A stretch of DNA of 5,363 nucleotides, taken from JAUUZT01 sp964654015 (lineage in GTDB: Bacteria > Chloroflexota > Dehalococcoidia > GIF9 > AB-539-J10). A program made the position numbers and the translations under genes. Below, one piece after another: positions 1 through 5,112 of this stretch; the stretch's first letter is position 1, and each line of letters begins with the position of its first letter. Location: assembly GCA_964654015.1 (NCBI GenBank), contig CAZZHQ010000156.1:1-5363 (forward strand), written 5' to 3'. The notes under the pieces are model-generated. The model made no database searches, was not told the origin of the DNA, and saw nothing but the letters and a program-made list of their open reading frames with translations.

Positions 1-415
1 CTTCTTCTTGTGTTTTAGTTCGCCTGTCGATTAAACCAAATCTTTCTATTATCACTGCCCTGACATTAGTCTCATTCTGTCCTGCAACGCTATTAACTGC
101 ATCTATCAAAGCATCGTGTAAACTGACCCCGTTGATTTCATCGTAGTATCGCTCATTAGACTCCGGGGGCCACGGTCCAAATATAGCCGCCATCAGCATT
201 GTCTCATTGCTGAATTCCATCACCCTGGTGCCCTGGTCCAGTTTATCCCAATTGCGTCCTTTACATTTTGGGCATATCTTGGGCTTCTTTGCCGAATCCC
301 GAGGCTGCCATGTCCATCCGCACAGTGCGCAGGTATGCCTTGTTATCTTTATCATTCTGTCCCTGCCTCCGTCCGGTATTTTGCTTCTGTCATATTCATT
401 TACCTCCGTGGACAT
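1..415 (-). CDS. Zinc-ribbon protein with sigma-70 region-4-like C-terminus (partial)
   Basis: The 3' end of the gene lies beyond the left edge. Numbering from the ATG at 415, a zinc ribbon is seen at about residues 28-60 (TCALCGWTW, then KICPKCKGRNWD: two CxxC knuckles, each followed by aromatic residues). After a spacer, the last visible residues, RAVIIERFGLIDRRTKTQEE, closely resemble the start of sigma-70 region 4 (RFGL...TLEEVG in RpoD-type sigmas). The DNA-recognition helix would lie outside the window. No region 2 is present, so this is not a complete sigma factor; a small DNA-binding regulator is likelier. Start choice: the ATG at 415 is the most upstream possible after an in-frame stop at 431-433, but has only a weak AGG. 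The in-frame ATG at 355 has GGAGG at 366-370, 10 nt upstream, and would give a shorter protein beginning MIKITRHTC. Both remain possible. Confidence 0.75.
   Translation of the reverse strand, partial: MSTEVNEYDRSKIPDGGRDRMIKITRHTCALCGWTWQPRDSAKKPKICPKCKGRNWDKLDQGTRVMEFSNETMLMAAIFGPWPPESNERYYDEINGVSLHDALIDAVNSVAGQNETNVRAVIIERFGLIDRRTKTQEE
352..393 (-). CDS. Possible 13-codon leader peptide overlapping the zinc-ribbon gene
   Basis: In a different frame from the zinc-ribbon gene, an ATG at 393 opens a short reading frame, MTEAKYRTEAGTE, whose TGA overlaps the ATG at 355 as ATGA. It has its own GGAGG at 403-407, 9 nt upstream. The arrangement looks like a translationally coupled leader, and it would only make sense if the zinc-ribbon protein starts at 355. 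If that protein starts at 415, this is simply an out-of-frame shadow. There is no homology to support it, so it is listed as a possibility only. Confidence 0.2.
   Translation of the reverse strand: MTEAKYRTEAGTE
366..370 (-). promoter_or_regulatory. Ribosome binding site GGAGG before the alternative start at 355
   Basis: GGAGG on the minus strand lies 10 nt before the ATG at 355. It is the main argument for the shorter form of the zinc-ribbon protein. A second GGAGG at 403-407 serves only the out-of-frame ATG at 393. Confidence 0.45.
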
Positions 416-621
416 ATTAAACCTGCAATATCAATCGGGTCTATCGGTTCATGTCGCTTTTTGCGAGGAAATAATACCTGCGTGTGGTCTGCTTAGGTTG
501 GGTATGGATGCTACCTTCGCATGATCGATGCCACCCCCAGGTAATTAGGATGCCTGCCCAGCAACCACCCAATTTAATTGCTGAAGGTGTGGTCACAGGA
601 AGTCCGTCGCCTCGTGCCATT

Positions 622-650
622 CAAATAAATCGGGGCACTGGTCACCCGAT
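622..650 (-). terminator. Terminator-like hairpin after the DUF5677-like gene
   Basis: Just past the stop codon at 664-666, the minus strand reads ATCGGG, a 10-nt loop, CCCGAT, then TTATTTG. The 6-bp stem can be prolonged at its base by G-T wobble pairs. The T-rich tail is interrupted by an A, so this is a weak intrinsic terminator candidate. It separates the DUF5677-like gene from the zinc-ribbon gene, which argues against a common transcript. The rest of 416-663 shows no convincing gene or clear promoter. Confidence 0.4.
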
Positions 651-663
651 CCCCGCCAAACAA

Positions 664-1584
664 TCATTCATCATCTGAATTTTGAGACAAGGTGGCTTGT
701 GTTATCAACTCTTCATGATGACTCATGAATGTCTCCTCGAGCGTCAGAAATGCAGCAACAAGACTTTGCTGGATTTCTTCCGGTACTGTTCCGCAAAAGC
801 TCAATGGCTTGACCTCTAGCGTTGTATGACGTACTACAACCCAGCCGAAGTGATAAATCTCCGCAATTACAATCCCCAGCAGGCTAAAGGAGTAGATACT
901 CACACTCCCCAAAACAGACAGCGCTATAGCCCCCGGATCCGTTATCGGAGGTCTACCATAAGCACTAATTGCTGAGGAGAAGCACGCATGGACGTCTGGG
1001 GATAACCACTTTTTTGAGCACTTCCTGCCCTCAAGATACGATGCAAGTTCATCATCGCCCAGTCCTGCATTAGTCATAATCTGCTTTACCCTCTGTTCTA
1101 TTTTGCCGTAGCCGACGTTCTTTTTCCAGAAGTCGTCCTCATCTAAATCAGACTCAACGCAGGTGTAGTTCTTGGCAAATTCTTCATCAACCAATGTGAC
1201 AACTGCCAGATCAGTAGTCTCCAATAGAGATCGTATCAAAGGCCGAGCAGCGTCATCCAATCCAGTAACAATCAATTTGCGGATAGCTACTGTCAGCGAA
1301 AATATGCGACATAGAAGCAATAGGAAGCACGCTGACGGTGCCTTGTCGTAGCTGATGCTCTTGCGATGCTCATCTGTAAACACGTACAAAATAAGCAGGA
1401 AATGCATTGCCTCGTCTATAAGGGCTAAGTGTAAACCAAGATAAGCTGTACTGTCCTGCACAGCCTTACGTTCAGCATCCGCCAAAAAAGATTCAACATT
1501 CACATGCTCGGCTTTCGGGAATCCCCTATCCTTCCACGCTTGCCAGTACCTATTAATCTCTTCTTGTACGGATTCATACGACAT
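664..1584 (-). CDS. DUF5677-like helical protein of unknown function
   Basis: A complete 306-residue protein that is mostly helical. The most telling stretch is about residues 104-141: GLDDAARPLIRSLLETTDL followed by a variable stretch and DEEFAKNY. It matches the usual DUF5677 pattern, in which an A..L.RSL.E core precedes a residue pair around FA..Y. Long hydrophobic stretches lie at about 60-70, 84-101 and 219-250. They could be buried helices or membrane-associated segments, and no signal peptide is visible. The reading frame continues upstream to 1710, but I choose the ATG at 1584: it has GGGGATGG at 1591-1598 and lies downstream of a good promoter candidate at 1632-1661. The extra N-terminal residues look non-coding, rich in Trp, Cys and His. 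The gene is divergent from the nuclease-fold operon. The function of DUF5677 is not established; proteins of this type turn up in accessory regions. Family call is moderate. Confidence 0.75.
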   Translation of the reverse strand: MSYESVQEEINRYWQAWKDRGFPKAEHVNVESFLADAERKAVQDSTAYLGLHLALIDEAMHFLLILYVFTDEHRKSISYDKAPSACFLLLLCRIFSLTVAIRKLIVTGLDDAARPLIRSLLETTDLAVVTLVDEEFAKNYTCVESDLDEDDFWKKNVGYGKIEQRVKQIMTNAGLGDDELASYLEGRKCSKKWLSPDVHACFSSAISAYGRPPITDPGAIALSVLGSVSIYSFSLLGIVIAEIYHFGWVVVRHTTLEVKPLSFCGTVPEEIQQSLVAAFLTLEETFMSHHEELITQATLSQNSDDE

Positions 1585-1631
1585 TGGTATCCATCCCCAG
1601 CGTTTATGTACATAGTGAACCCTGATAATCC

Positions 1632-1661
1632 ATCTTACATGAGTTATACAACAGTGGTCAA
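1632..1661 (-). promoter_or_regulatory. Candidate sigma-70 promoter of the DUF5677-like gene
   Basis: On the minus strand TTGACC (1656-1661, five of six matches to the -35 consensus) is separated by 18 nt from TAAGAT (1632-1637, four of six matches to the -10 consensus). Transcription would begin near 1625, leaving a leader of about 40 nt before the ATG at 1584. Its position inside the longer open frame is part of the reason for rejecting the upstream start at 1710. Confidence 0.45.
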
Positions 1662-1742
1662 TAAGAGCAGCCCACACGCAGGCAAGTGCCGGTTTTCCCA
1701 GCGGCAACATAGCGGCACAAACGTGTTCATTGATCGTAGCAG

Positions 1743-1757
1743 CGGTCTAGGAGACCG
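1743..1757. promoter_or_regulatory. 15-bp inverted repeat between divergent genes (operator candidate)
   Basis: CGGTCT-AGG-AGACCG is a perfect 6-bp inverted repeat with a 3-bp centre. It sits in the 258-bp divergent region between the DUF5677-like gene and the nuclease-fold gene, upstream of the promoter candidates on both sides. There is no T-tract, so an intrinsic terminator is unlikely. The position fits a regulator binding site for one or both transcripts, but chance cannot be excluded for a repeat this short. Confidence 0.3.
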
Positions 1758-1787
1758 AGGGCTAATCCTGTGGTAGTACACAAAAGC

Positions 1788-1818
1788 TTGATAATGATTT
1801 AGAATGGATTCACATTAT
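1788..1818 (+). promoter_or_regulatory. Weak promoter candidate of the nuclease-fold/2TM operon
   Basis: TTGATA (1788-1793) is followed after 19 nt by CATTAT (1813-1818). The spacing is longer than ideal. TAGAAT at 1800-1805 is a better -10 match but has no good -35 partner. If either is used, the ATG at 1804 would be too close to the transcription start, which supports the start at 1843. Confidence 0.3.
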
Positions 1819-1842
1819 ACAACGAAAGAGGTATCAGTAATC

Positions 1843-2307
1843 ATGTCAGAATCAATAGACCTTATAGCCTTGGAGAGCGTGATTCAACGTGCAAGGAAAG
1901 TTGCAAAGCAGTACAGGGAAATCACGGGTAAACCACTTGGAATCACAGGGGAGGTCGGGGAATTCATCGCGGCTGACTTGCTTGACCTCAAACTCACTGC
2001 AGCAAGACAGCCGGGGTATGACGCTATTGCACCTGACCGACGAAGAGTCCAAATAAAAACCCGCTGTGTGCTTCCAGGTACGCACTCTGGCGGACGACTC
2101 GGGAGGATCAAGCTTGATCACGACTGGGACACAGTGATCCTTGTCTTGATTGATTCTGACTTCGAACCCATCACCATATATGAAGCACCTCGGGCCGATA
2201 TTGTACGTGAACTGAAGAAGCCAGGTTCCAAATCCAGAAATGAAAGAGGCGCTTTGAGCATTAGCAAATTCAGGAGTATTGCATCAGTAGTCTGGCAACG
2301 AGGGTAG
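1843..2307 (+). CDS. DUF6998-like protein with PD-(D/E)XK nuclease-like fold
   Basis: A 154-residue protein. An N-terminal helix (about residues 5-25) leads into EITGKPLGITGEVGEFIAA, then GYDAI, then RRRVQIKTR. This order of an acidic helix, a GYD turn and a QIK strand is typical of PD-(D/E)XK-fold proteins, and the ITGKPLG...GEVGEF...ARQPGYDAI...QIK sequence matches what I recall of DUF6998. The likely metal-site residues are the Glu of GEVGE, the Asp of GYDAI, and the Gln and Lys of QIK. The C-terminal half alternates strands (WDTVILVLID) with a basic tail (KKPGSKSRN). The frame is open from an ATG at 1804, but that has no ribosome binding site; the ATG at 1843 has AAAGAGG at 1825-1831. A membrane-protein gene follows 33 nt downstream in the same orientation, so they are probably co-transcribed. 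Nuclease activity is inferred from the fold, and no methyltransferase partner is visible. Confidence 0.8.
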   Translation: MSESIDLIALESVIQRARKVAKQYREITGKPLGITGEVGEFIAADLLDLKLTAARQPGYDAIAPDRRRVQIKTRCVLPGTHSGGRLGRIKLDHDWDTVILVLIDSDFEPITIYEAPRADIVRELKKPGSKSRNERGALSISKFRSIASVVWQRG

Positions 2308-2326
2308 GGTATCACGAGTTAACGAT

Positions 2327-2335
2327 GGAGGTGAT
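2327..2335 (+). promoter_or_regulatory. Strong ribosome binding site deciding a TTG start
   Basis: GGAGGTGAT matches the anti-Shine-Dalgarno sequence over nine bases. Its GGAGG ends 9 nt before the TTG at 2341. No nearby in-frame ATG or GTG offers a comparable signal, so the TTG start of the membrane protein is well supported. Confidence 0.75.
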
Positions 2336-2340
2336 CTATC

Positions 2341-3429
2341 TTGAGAAAAAGTGAGGGTGGTTTTCTTGCTGACTACCTGAATCAATACGTCAGTCTTGGC
2401 GAGTTGCTGCTGACCGCAATTCTCATTGCGTTGGGTGTCAATATCATGGCTAGCGGCCTAGTCAACACGTTCACGAGCATTGCATCATATTGGTTCATAG
2501 TCATTGGTCTAGTAATATGCCTGGCATCAATATCATTCCTATTCGTCCGCATATTCCGGAGTCGAGCTCAACTAGTCGTTTATGAAGGATTCCTTGTTCA
2601 TGATATGCGGGATAATAAGCTTATCAAAGTTCCACGATATAGATTTACAGAAGAGATGAATCAATACTTCACGGCAGCCATCGTGGAGAACCCACCTGAG
2701 AAATGGACCACAGAGCCCTTGAAGCACTACTCTACTATCATGGACGATTCAGAAGATGCAAGCACGAATGAAGGGAGCAAGCAGATAGTACGCGAAGGAA
2801 TCGAATACTTCCTTCTTGAATCGCTCTCATGTCATCTGTCGGAGTACTTTAACAGACATGCCTTCGAAAGCGACATGCTATATGAGATCAAGAGAAGCGA
2901 TCTGTCAGAGAATATCCTGAGCAATAGGTTCCTCAAGACCATCTCAAAACCTATGGAAAGACGATGGACTTTCATGGGGCATAAGGATAATGATTCGATC
3001 TGCGCTTCTTACGACGACGGAGCTATGTACAGAAAGTTCGACCTCCTGATGCCTGCCGGAACTTCGATCACAAGAACCGCAGAAGATAAGCTCACCCTGG
3101 AAACTCAGAAGTTCACTATAACCTTCGCTGTTCGATTTGACGCCGTCCTAAGCCCGCTGCCACCTGGTTTCATATCATACTATCTCGGAATCAACCAGCC
3201 CAATCTTGACGTCGGCGAATATATGTTTGAAGTAGAAGTCGAGGTTCGATTGAAGTTCGGCATGTTACTATCCGGTGTACAACGACAATACTATGACTGG
3301 ATTGACTCTTTTCTCGAGCGATTGGATAGCGAAATATCAAGAGATAGATTCTTCAAATCCATAGGTTGGGACTCCGCACTGACAGTACTCCAATGTCTCA
3401 ATCCTGATGATAGAAAGAGGGATGCCTGA
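2341..3429 (+). CDS. Two-TM membrane-anchored protein of unrecognised family
   Basis: A 362-residue protein starting at TTG behind a very strong ribosome binding site. Two hydrophobic helices lie at about residues 20-42 and 50-71, separated by a short polar loop and followed by Arg residues (VRIFRSR). This suggests a hairpin anchor with the rest of the protein (about 290 residues) in the cytoplasm. The soluble part begins with a strand-rich stretch (QLVVYEGFLVHD, then KVPRYRFTEEMNQYF). A helical segment follows at about 148-172 (EYFLLESLSCHLSEYFNRH), then a beta-rich region at about 209-306 and a C-terminal helix (YYDWIDSFLERL). I do not recognise a named family or any catalytic motif. The gene follows the nuclease-fold gene by 33 nt and is probably expressed with it, so a functional link at the membrane is plausible but unproven. 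Confidence 0.8.
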   Translation: MRKSEGGFLADYLNQYVSLGELLLTAILIALGVNIMASGLVNTFTSIASYWFIVIGLVICLASISFLFVRIFRSRAQLVVYEGFLVHDMRDNKLIKVPRYRFTEEMNQYFTAAIVENPPEKWTTEPLKHYSTIMDDSEDASTNEGSKQIVREGIEYFLLESLSCHLSEYFNRHAFESDMLYEIKRSDLSENILSNRFLKTISKPMERRWTFMGHKDNDSICASYDDGAMYRKFDLLMPAGTSITRTAEDKLTLETQKFTITFAVRFDAVLSPLPPGFISYYLGINQPNLDVGEYMFEVEVEVRLKFGMLLSGVQRQYYDWIDSFLERLDSEISRDRFFKSIGWDSALTVLQCLNPDDRKRDA

Positions 3430-3470
3430 TCAACACCAAGGATCAGTCTACATAGGAAAGGCTGACTGAT
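3426..3470 (+). repeat. Overlapping inverted repeats at the end of the 2TM gene
   Basis: CTGATC (3426-3431, containing the stop codon) can pair with GATCAG (3441-3446). Alternatively ATCAGTC (3442-3448) can pair with GACTGAT (3464-3470). The two stems share the middle segment and exclude one another. No T-tract follows either, so neither is a standard intrinsic terminator. They may only be mRNA-end structure. Confidence 0.3.
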
Positions 3471-3598
3471 ACATTCGCGTGCGGCCCGCCTTCCGCGGCA
3501 GCCCATAACAAATGGGAAACCGCCAGCAAGATGCTACGAATATTAACCAATCCTTTCCCGTAATTCGCCCAATTACTCTTCTTGATGATTGATGCCAT
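3443..3598 (-). CDS. Doubtful 51-residue ORF in the intergenic region
   Basis: An ATG at 3598 opens a frame that can be extended to an ATG at 3631. The protein would start MASIIKKSNWANYGKG, contain one hydrophobic stretch (NIRSILLAVSHLLWAAA) and end SVSLSYVD. A purine-rich AGGGGTGG lies about 8 nt before the ATG. I recognise no family, and an open frame of this length is expected by chance. It is mentioned because the 287-base stretch between the 2TM and lipoprotein genes holds no better gene. A further short minus-strand frame just upstream, including an acidic stretch MNVEIDGKEAG, also lacks support. Confidence 0.15.
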   Translation of the reverse strand: MASIIKKSNWANYGKGLVNIRSILLAVSHLLWAAAEGGPHANVSVSLSYVD

Positions 3599-3716
3599 GA
3601 TCTGGGCCACCCCTACCTGCCTCCTTTCCATCGATCTCCACGTTCATCTCGACTTTCTCCAACCTCCCGAACACTTATGATTTCTCACCAGACCTATCGT
3701 CAGCATAGGTACGAAT

Positions 3717-4145
3717 TTGATATTGGAGGTTGGCAAGACTATAAAAAGGCTTCTTGGCAAGATCGGAATATCCCTAATCCTATTGTCCGCAGGCTGTGGC
3801 GGGGGTTCTGCCCCGGCAATATCCACTCCTCAGTTAGTGTTCAGTGTGAGCGGTTCGAGAGACAGTCTCCTGGGCTCATCCACGACAGACACCAAGGTCT
3901 TCCACGTCAGCAAAGGAGAGTGGCAAATCGAGACCACCTGCGAAGCTCTCAAAACAACGTCTACCGTGTTTTTGGCTGCGTCCGCATTCCCACAGGGCAA
4001 GCCAGTCGACAACACGAGCTTCGTCGCAATCGCTAGCCAGAACACCCCAGGCAAGGCAATCACCTACGTCCACCAAGTGGGCGACTTCTACCTCTCCATT
4101 GTCGCCATGAACGACAAGAGTTGGTCGGTCAAAGTTTACCAGTGA
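3717..4145 (+). CDS. Small secreted lipoprotein
   Basis: A 142-residue protein with a basic N-terminus (KTIKRLLGK), a hydrophobic core (IGISLILL) and a lipobox SAGC, so signal peptidase II would cut before Cys27 and the mature protein would be lipid-anchored on the outer face of the membrane. A Gly/Ser/Pro-rich tether follows (GGGSAPAIS). The mature part is predicted to be one beta-sandwich-like domain: FSVSGS, then TKVFHVSKGEWQIET, then GDFYLSIVAMNDKSWSVKV. The W.I...G.FYL.I.A.N..W.V.V pattern recurs in small bacterial secreted lipoproteins; the function is unknown. Start: no ATG or GTG exists between the in-frame stop at 3678-3680 and the signal peptide. The TTG at 3717 with TAGGT at 3706-3710 is the best choice and a TTG at 3723 is the alternative. 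A GGAGG at 3725-3729 has no usual start codon at the right distance downstream. Confidence 0.8.
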   Translation: MILEVGKTIKRLLGKIGISLILLSAGCGGGSAPAISTPQLVFSVSGSRDSLLGSSTTDTKVFHVSKGEWQIETTCEALKTTSTVFLAASAFPQGKPVDNTSFVAIASQNTPGKAITYVHQVGDFYLSIVAMNDKSWSVKVYQ

Positions 4146-4188
4146 TTCGGGCAGACACTCAAACGGCCAAGACCAGGCCGTGATCACT
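4141..4188. terminator. Nested hairpin spanning the stops of two convergent genes
   Basis: An outer pair, AGTGAT (4141-4146) with ATCACT (4183-4188), encloses an inner hairpin, ACGGCC (4163-4168), a 7-nt loop and GGCCGT (4176-4181). The outer arms contain the stop codon of the lipoprotein gene (4143-4145) and part of that of the HEPN gene (4187-4189). It can form in transcripts from either strand, as expected of a shared bidirectional terminator, but there is no T-tract on either side. Confidence 0.4.
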
Positions 4189-4732
4189 ATCCCCTCAGAA
4201 ACCCGGATTTGATACCGGCTTCTATGAAGCTCTGCAACGCGTCGATGTAGATACTGGACAATTCGATAATGTCCTCCGGCCCTGTCCAATCGTCAAACCG
4301 ATACTTTATGGTCGCGGAGGGAGGAGGGGCAGACTTTCTCTTTGTCGCTGGAGGCGCACTTTTCTCAGTCGGAGGCTCCGGCAGTTCATTGCCACTGGCA
4401 TCGGAACGGATGACATGGACGGAGTCCGACAAACCTATCGTTTCTGTCAGTACTATATCAACGTGTTTGACAGGCCTAATAGGTTCATCATGGACGTTGA
4501 TATCGCGCTTGCTCTTGAAGAAGGCGAGGATGCTATTAGCCGCAATATAGGTGTCGTACCATTGCTGCCAACCAACTACCGTCTTGGCCTCCTCCAGTCC
4601 GTACTGCAAAACCGAGCGCGCAGAGGAGAGAAAGGCGCTCAGATTGAATGTGAATTTCTGTCTATCCTCATACTCTGCAAGCATTTGGGAATAGAAATAT
4701 CGAGCCTCATCTAGTTTCTTCTGCTCATTCAT
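4187..4732 (-). CDS. HEPN-like domain protein
   Basis: A 181-residue protein. Residues 1-90 form the helical HEPN-like part: KLDEARYFYSQMLAEYEDR, then FTFNLSAFLSSARSVLQ, GWQQWYD, and FFKSKRDINVHDEPIRP. The R-x4-H motif (Arg76, His81) has the spacing of the catalytic motif in HEPN ribonucleases. A Pro/Ala/Lys-rich linker follows (about 116-139), then a C-terminal part, YRFDDWTGPEDIIELSSIYIDALQSF, predicted as one strand and two helices. I recall similar orphan proteins with a conserved F.DW....D....C/S..Y end. The ATG at 4732 has AGGA at 4741-4744; a GTG at 4735 is directly upstream. No adjacent nucleotidyltransferase (MNT) antitoxin gene is seen, so a classical HEPN-MNT toxin pair is not supported. 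RNase activity is an inference, since many HEPN proteins only bind RNA or protein. Confidence 0.8.
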   Translation of the reverse strand: MNEQKKLDEARYFYSQMLAEYEDRQKFTFNLSAFLSSARSVLQYGLEEAKTVVGWQQWYDTYIAANSILAFFKSKRDINVHDEPIRPVKHVDIVLTETIGLSDSVHVIRSDASGNELPEPPTEKSAPPATKRKSAPPPSATIKYRFDDWTGPEDIIELSSIYIDALQSFIEAGIKSGFLRG

Positions 4733-4770
4733 CACCTACTTCCTGATAAGAAATTCTTCGATCCTAAAAG

Positions 4771-4790
4771 AGCAAGCAGTCAGCCTTGCT
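4771..4790. repeat. Inverted repeat upstream of the HEPN gene (possible operator)
   Basis: AGCAAG and CTTGCT are perfect 6-bp arms separated by 8 nt, centred about 48 bp before the HEPN start. Position and size would suit a dimeric regulator. No strong promoter can be read around it, so its role is open. Confidence 0.25.
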
Positions 4791-4868
4791 GTGCCACTAT
4801 GCAACTTCGTGCTTATGGTATCACACGTGGCTCGTTTGCCGCTTTCCCTGACGCTCCCGCCGCTGGCT

Positions 4869-4886
4869 GGTTTGTTTTTGCAAACC
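4869..4886. repeat. Small hairpin GGTTTG/CAAACC
   Basis: A perfect 6-bp stem (4869-4874 with 4881-4886) has the 6-nt loop TTTTTG. It is followed within 60 nt by further short complementary segments (CCTTG 4896-4900 with CAAGG 4940-4944; TCACA 4913-4917 with TGTGA 4933-4937). The string of short stems might be a structured transcript or chance. Confidence 0.25.
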
Positions 4887-5031
4887 GACCTACTGCCTTG
4901 TCCAGGCAAAAATCACACCAGGTGCTGCCAAATGTGAGGCAAGGTCATAATCGCCACTTAGATTTCAGTCCCAATCTCTTGCTTGTCTGAACACCGGCCA
5001 ACTCCGGCGGTCCTCCAAGTGCCCGGTCTGC

Positions 5032-5051
5032 GGCAAATGAATCATGTTGCC
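5032..5051. repeat. Near-perfect palindrome
   Basis: GGCAAATG, AAT, CAT(G)TTGCC: the arms pair over eight positions with one bulged G and a 3-nt loop. It lies about 60 bp past the end of the restriction-subunit gene on the transcribed side. It could be a binding site or a hairpin without a T-tract. Confidence 0.3.
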
Positions 5052-5080
5052 CGGCCATCCCTGGTGTGCACAGAATTATT

Positions 5081-5112
5081 AAAAAAAGATTTTTTGTTGA
5101 GATAAAATTATC
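5081..5112 (-). terminator. A/T-rich possible terminator of the restriction-subunit gene
   Basis: On the minus strand the stop codon lies in a small palindrome (GATAA-TT-TTATC, 5101-5112), followed by AAAAAA-TC-TTTTTTT, ending at 5081. The seven-T run is right for an intrinsic terminator, but the only stems available are A/T-rich and weak. Confidence 0.3.

Larger units (their letters stand above)
4733..5110. other. Intergenic gap of about 380 bases with hairpins, no convincing gene
   Basis: This stretch between the HEPN gene and the restriction-subunit gene holds no gene I can support. The open frame at 4799-4990 on the plus strand has no ribosome binding site and looks non-coding. It contains a 20-bp inverted repeat, a 6-bp hairpin with a T-rich loop, a near-perfect palindrome and an A/T-rich end, each listed separately. 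Short CxxC-like codons near 5020-5040 (KCPVCGK then stop) may be chance or a remnant. Confidence 0.5.

Noticed and set aside
207..524. Plus-strand open frame of 105 codons
   Set aside because: Antisense to the zinc-ribbon gene; no ribosome binding site and a composition that mirrors the opposite strand.
1585..1710. N-terminal extension of the DUF5677-like protein
   Set aside because: The extra 42 residues look non-coding and the stretch contains a good promoter candidate; the ATG at 1584 has a usable ribosome binding site.
1804..1842. Upstream ATG start for the nuclease-fold gene
   Set aside because: No ribosome binding site and too close to the promoter candidates; the family-like sequence begins after 1843.
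3851..3861. GGTTCGAGA resembling a tRNA T-loop
   Set aside because: It lies within the lipoprotein coding sequence and no acceptor or anticodon arms surround it.
3677..4036. Plus-strand open frame overlapping the lipoprotein gene
   Set aside because: The lipoprotein frame has a signal peptide, lipobox and a coherent domain; this frame is Arg/Gln-rich with no features.
3876..4289. Minus-strand open frame of 137 codons across the convergent gene ends
   Set aside because: It overlaps both the lipoprotein and HEPN genes out of frame and shows no recognisable motif.
4269..4714. Two plus-strand open frames opposite the HEPN gene
   Set aside because: Antisense shadows of the HEPN frame, which has a clear motif and ribosome binding site.
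4799..4990. 63-codon plus-strand open frame in the gap
   Set aside because: No ribosome binding site, no motif, and it runs through hairpin sequences.
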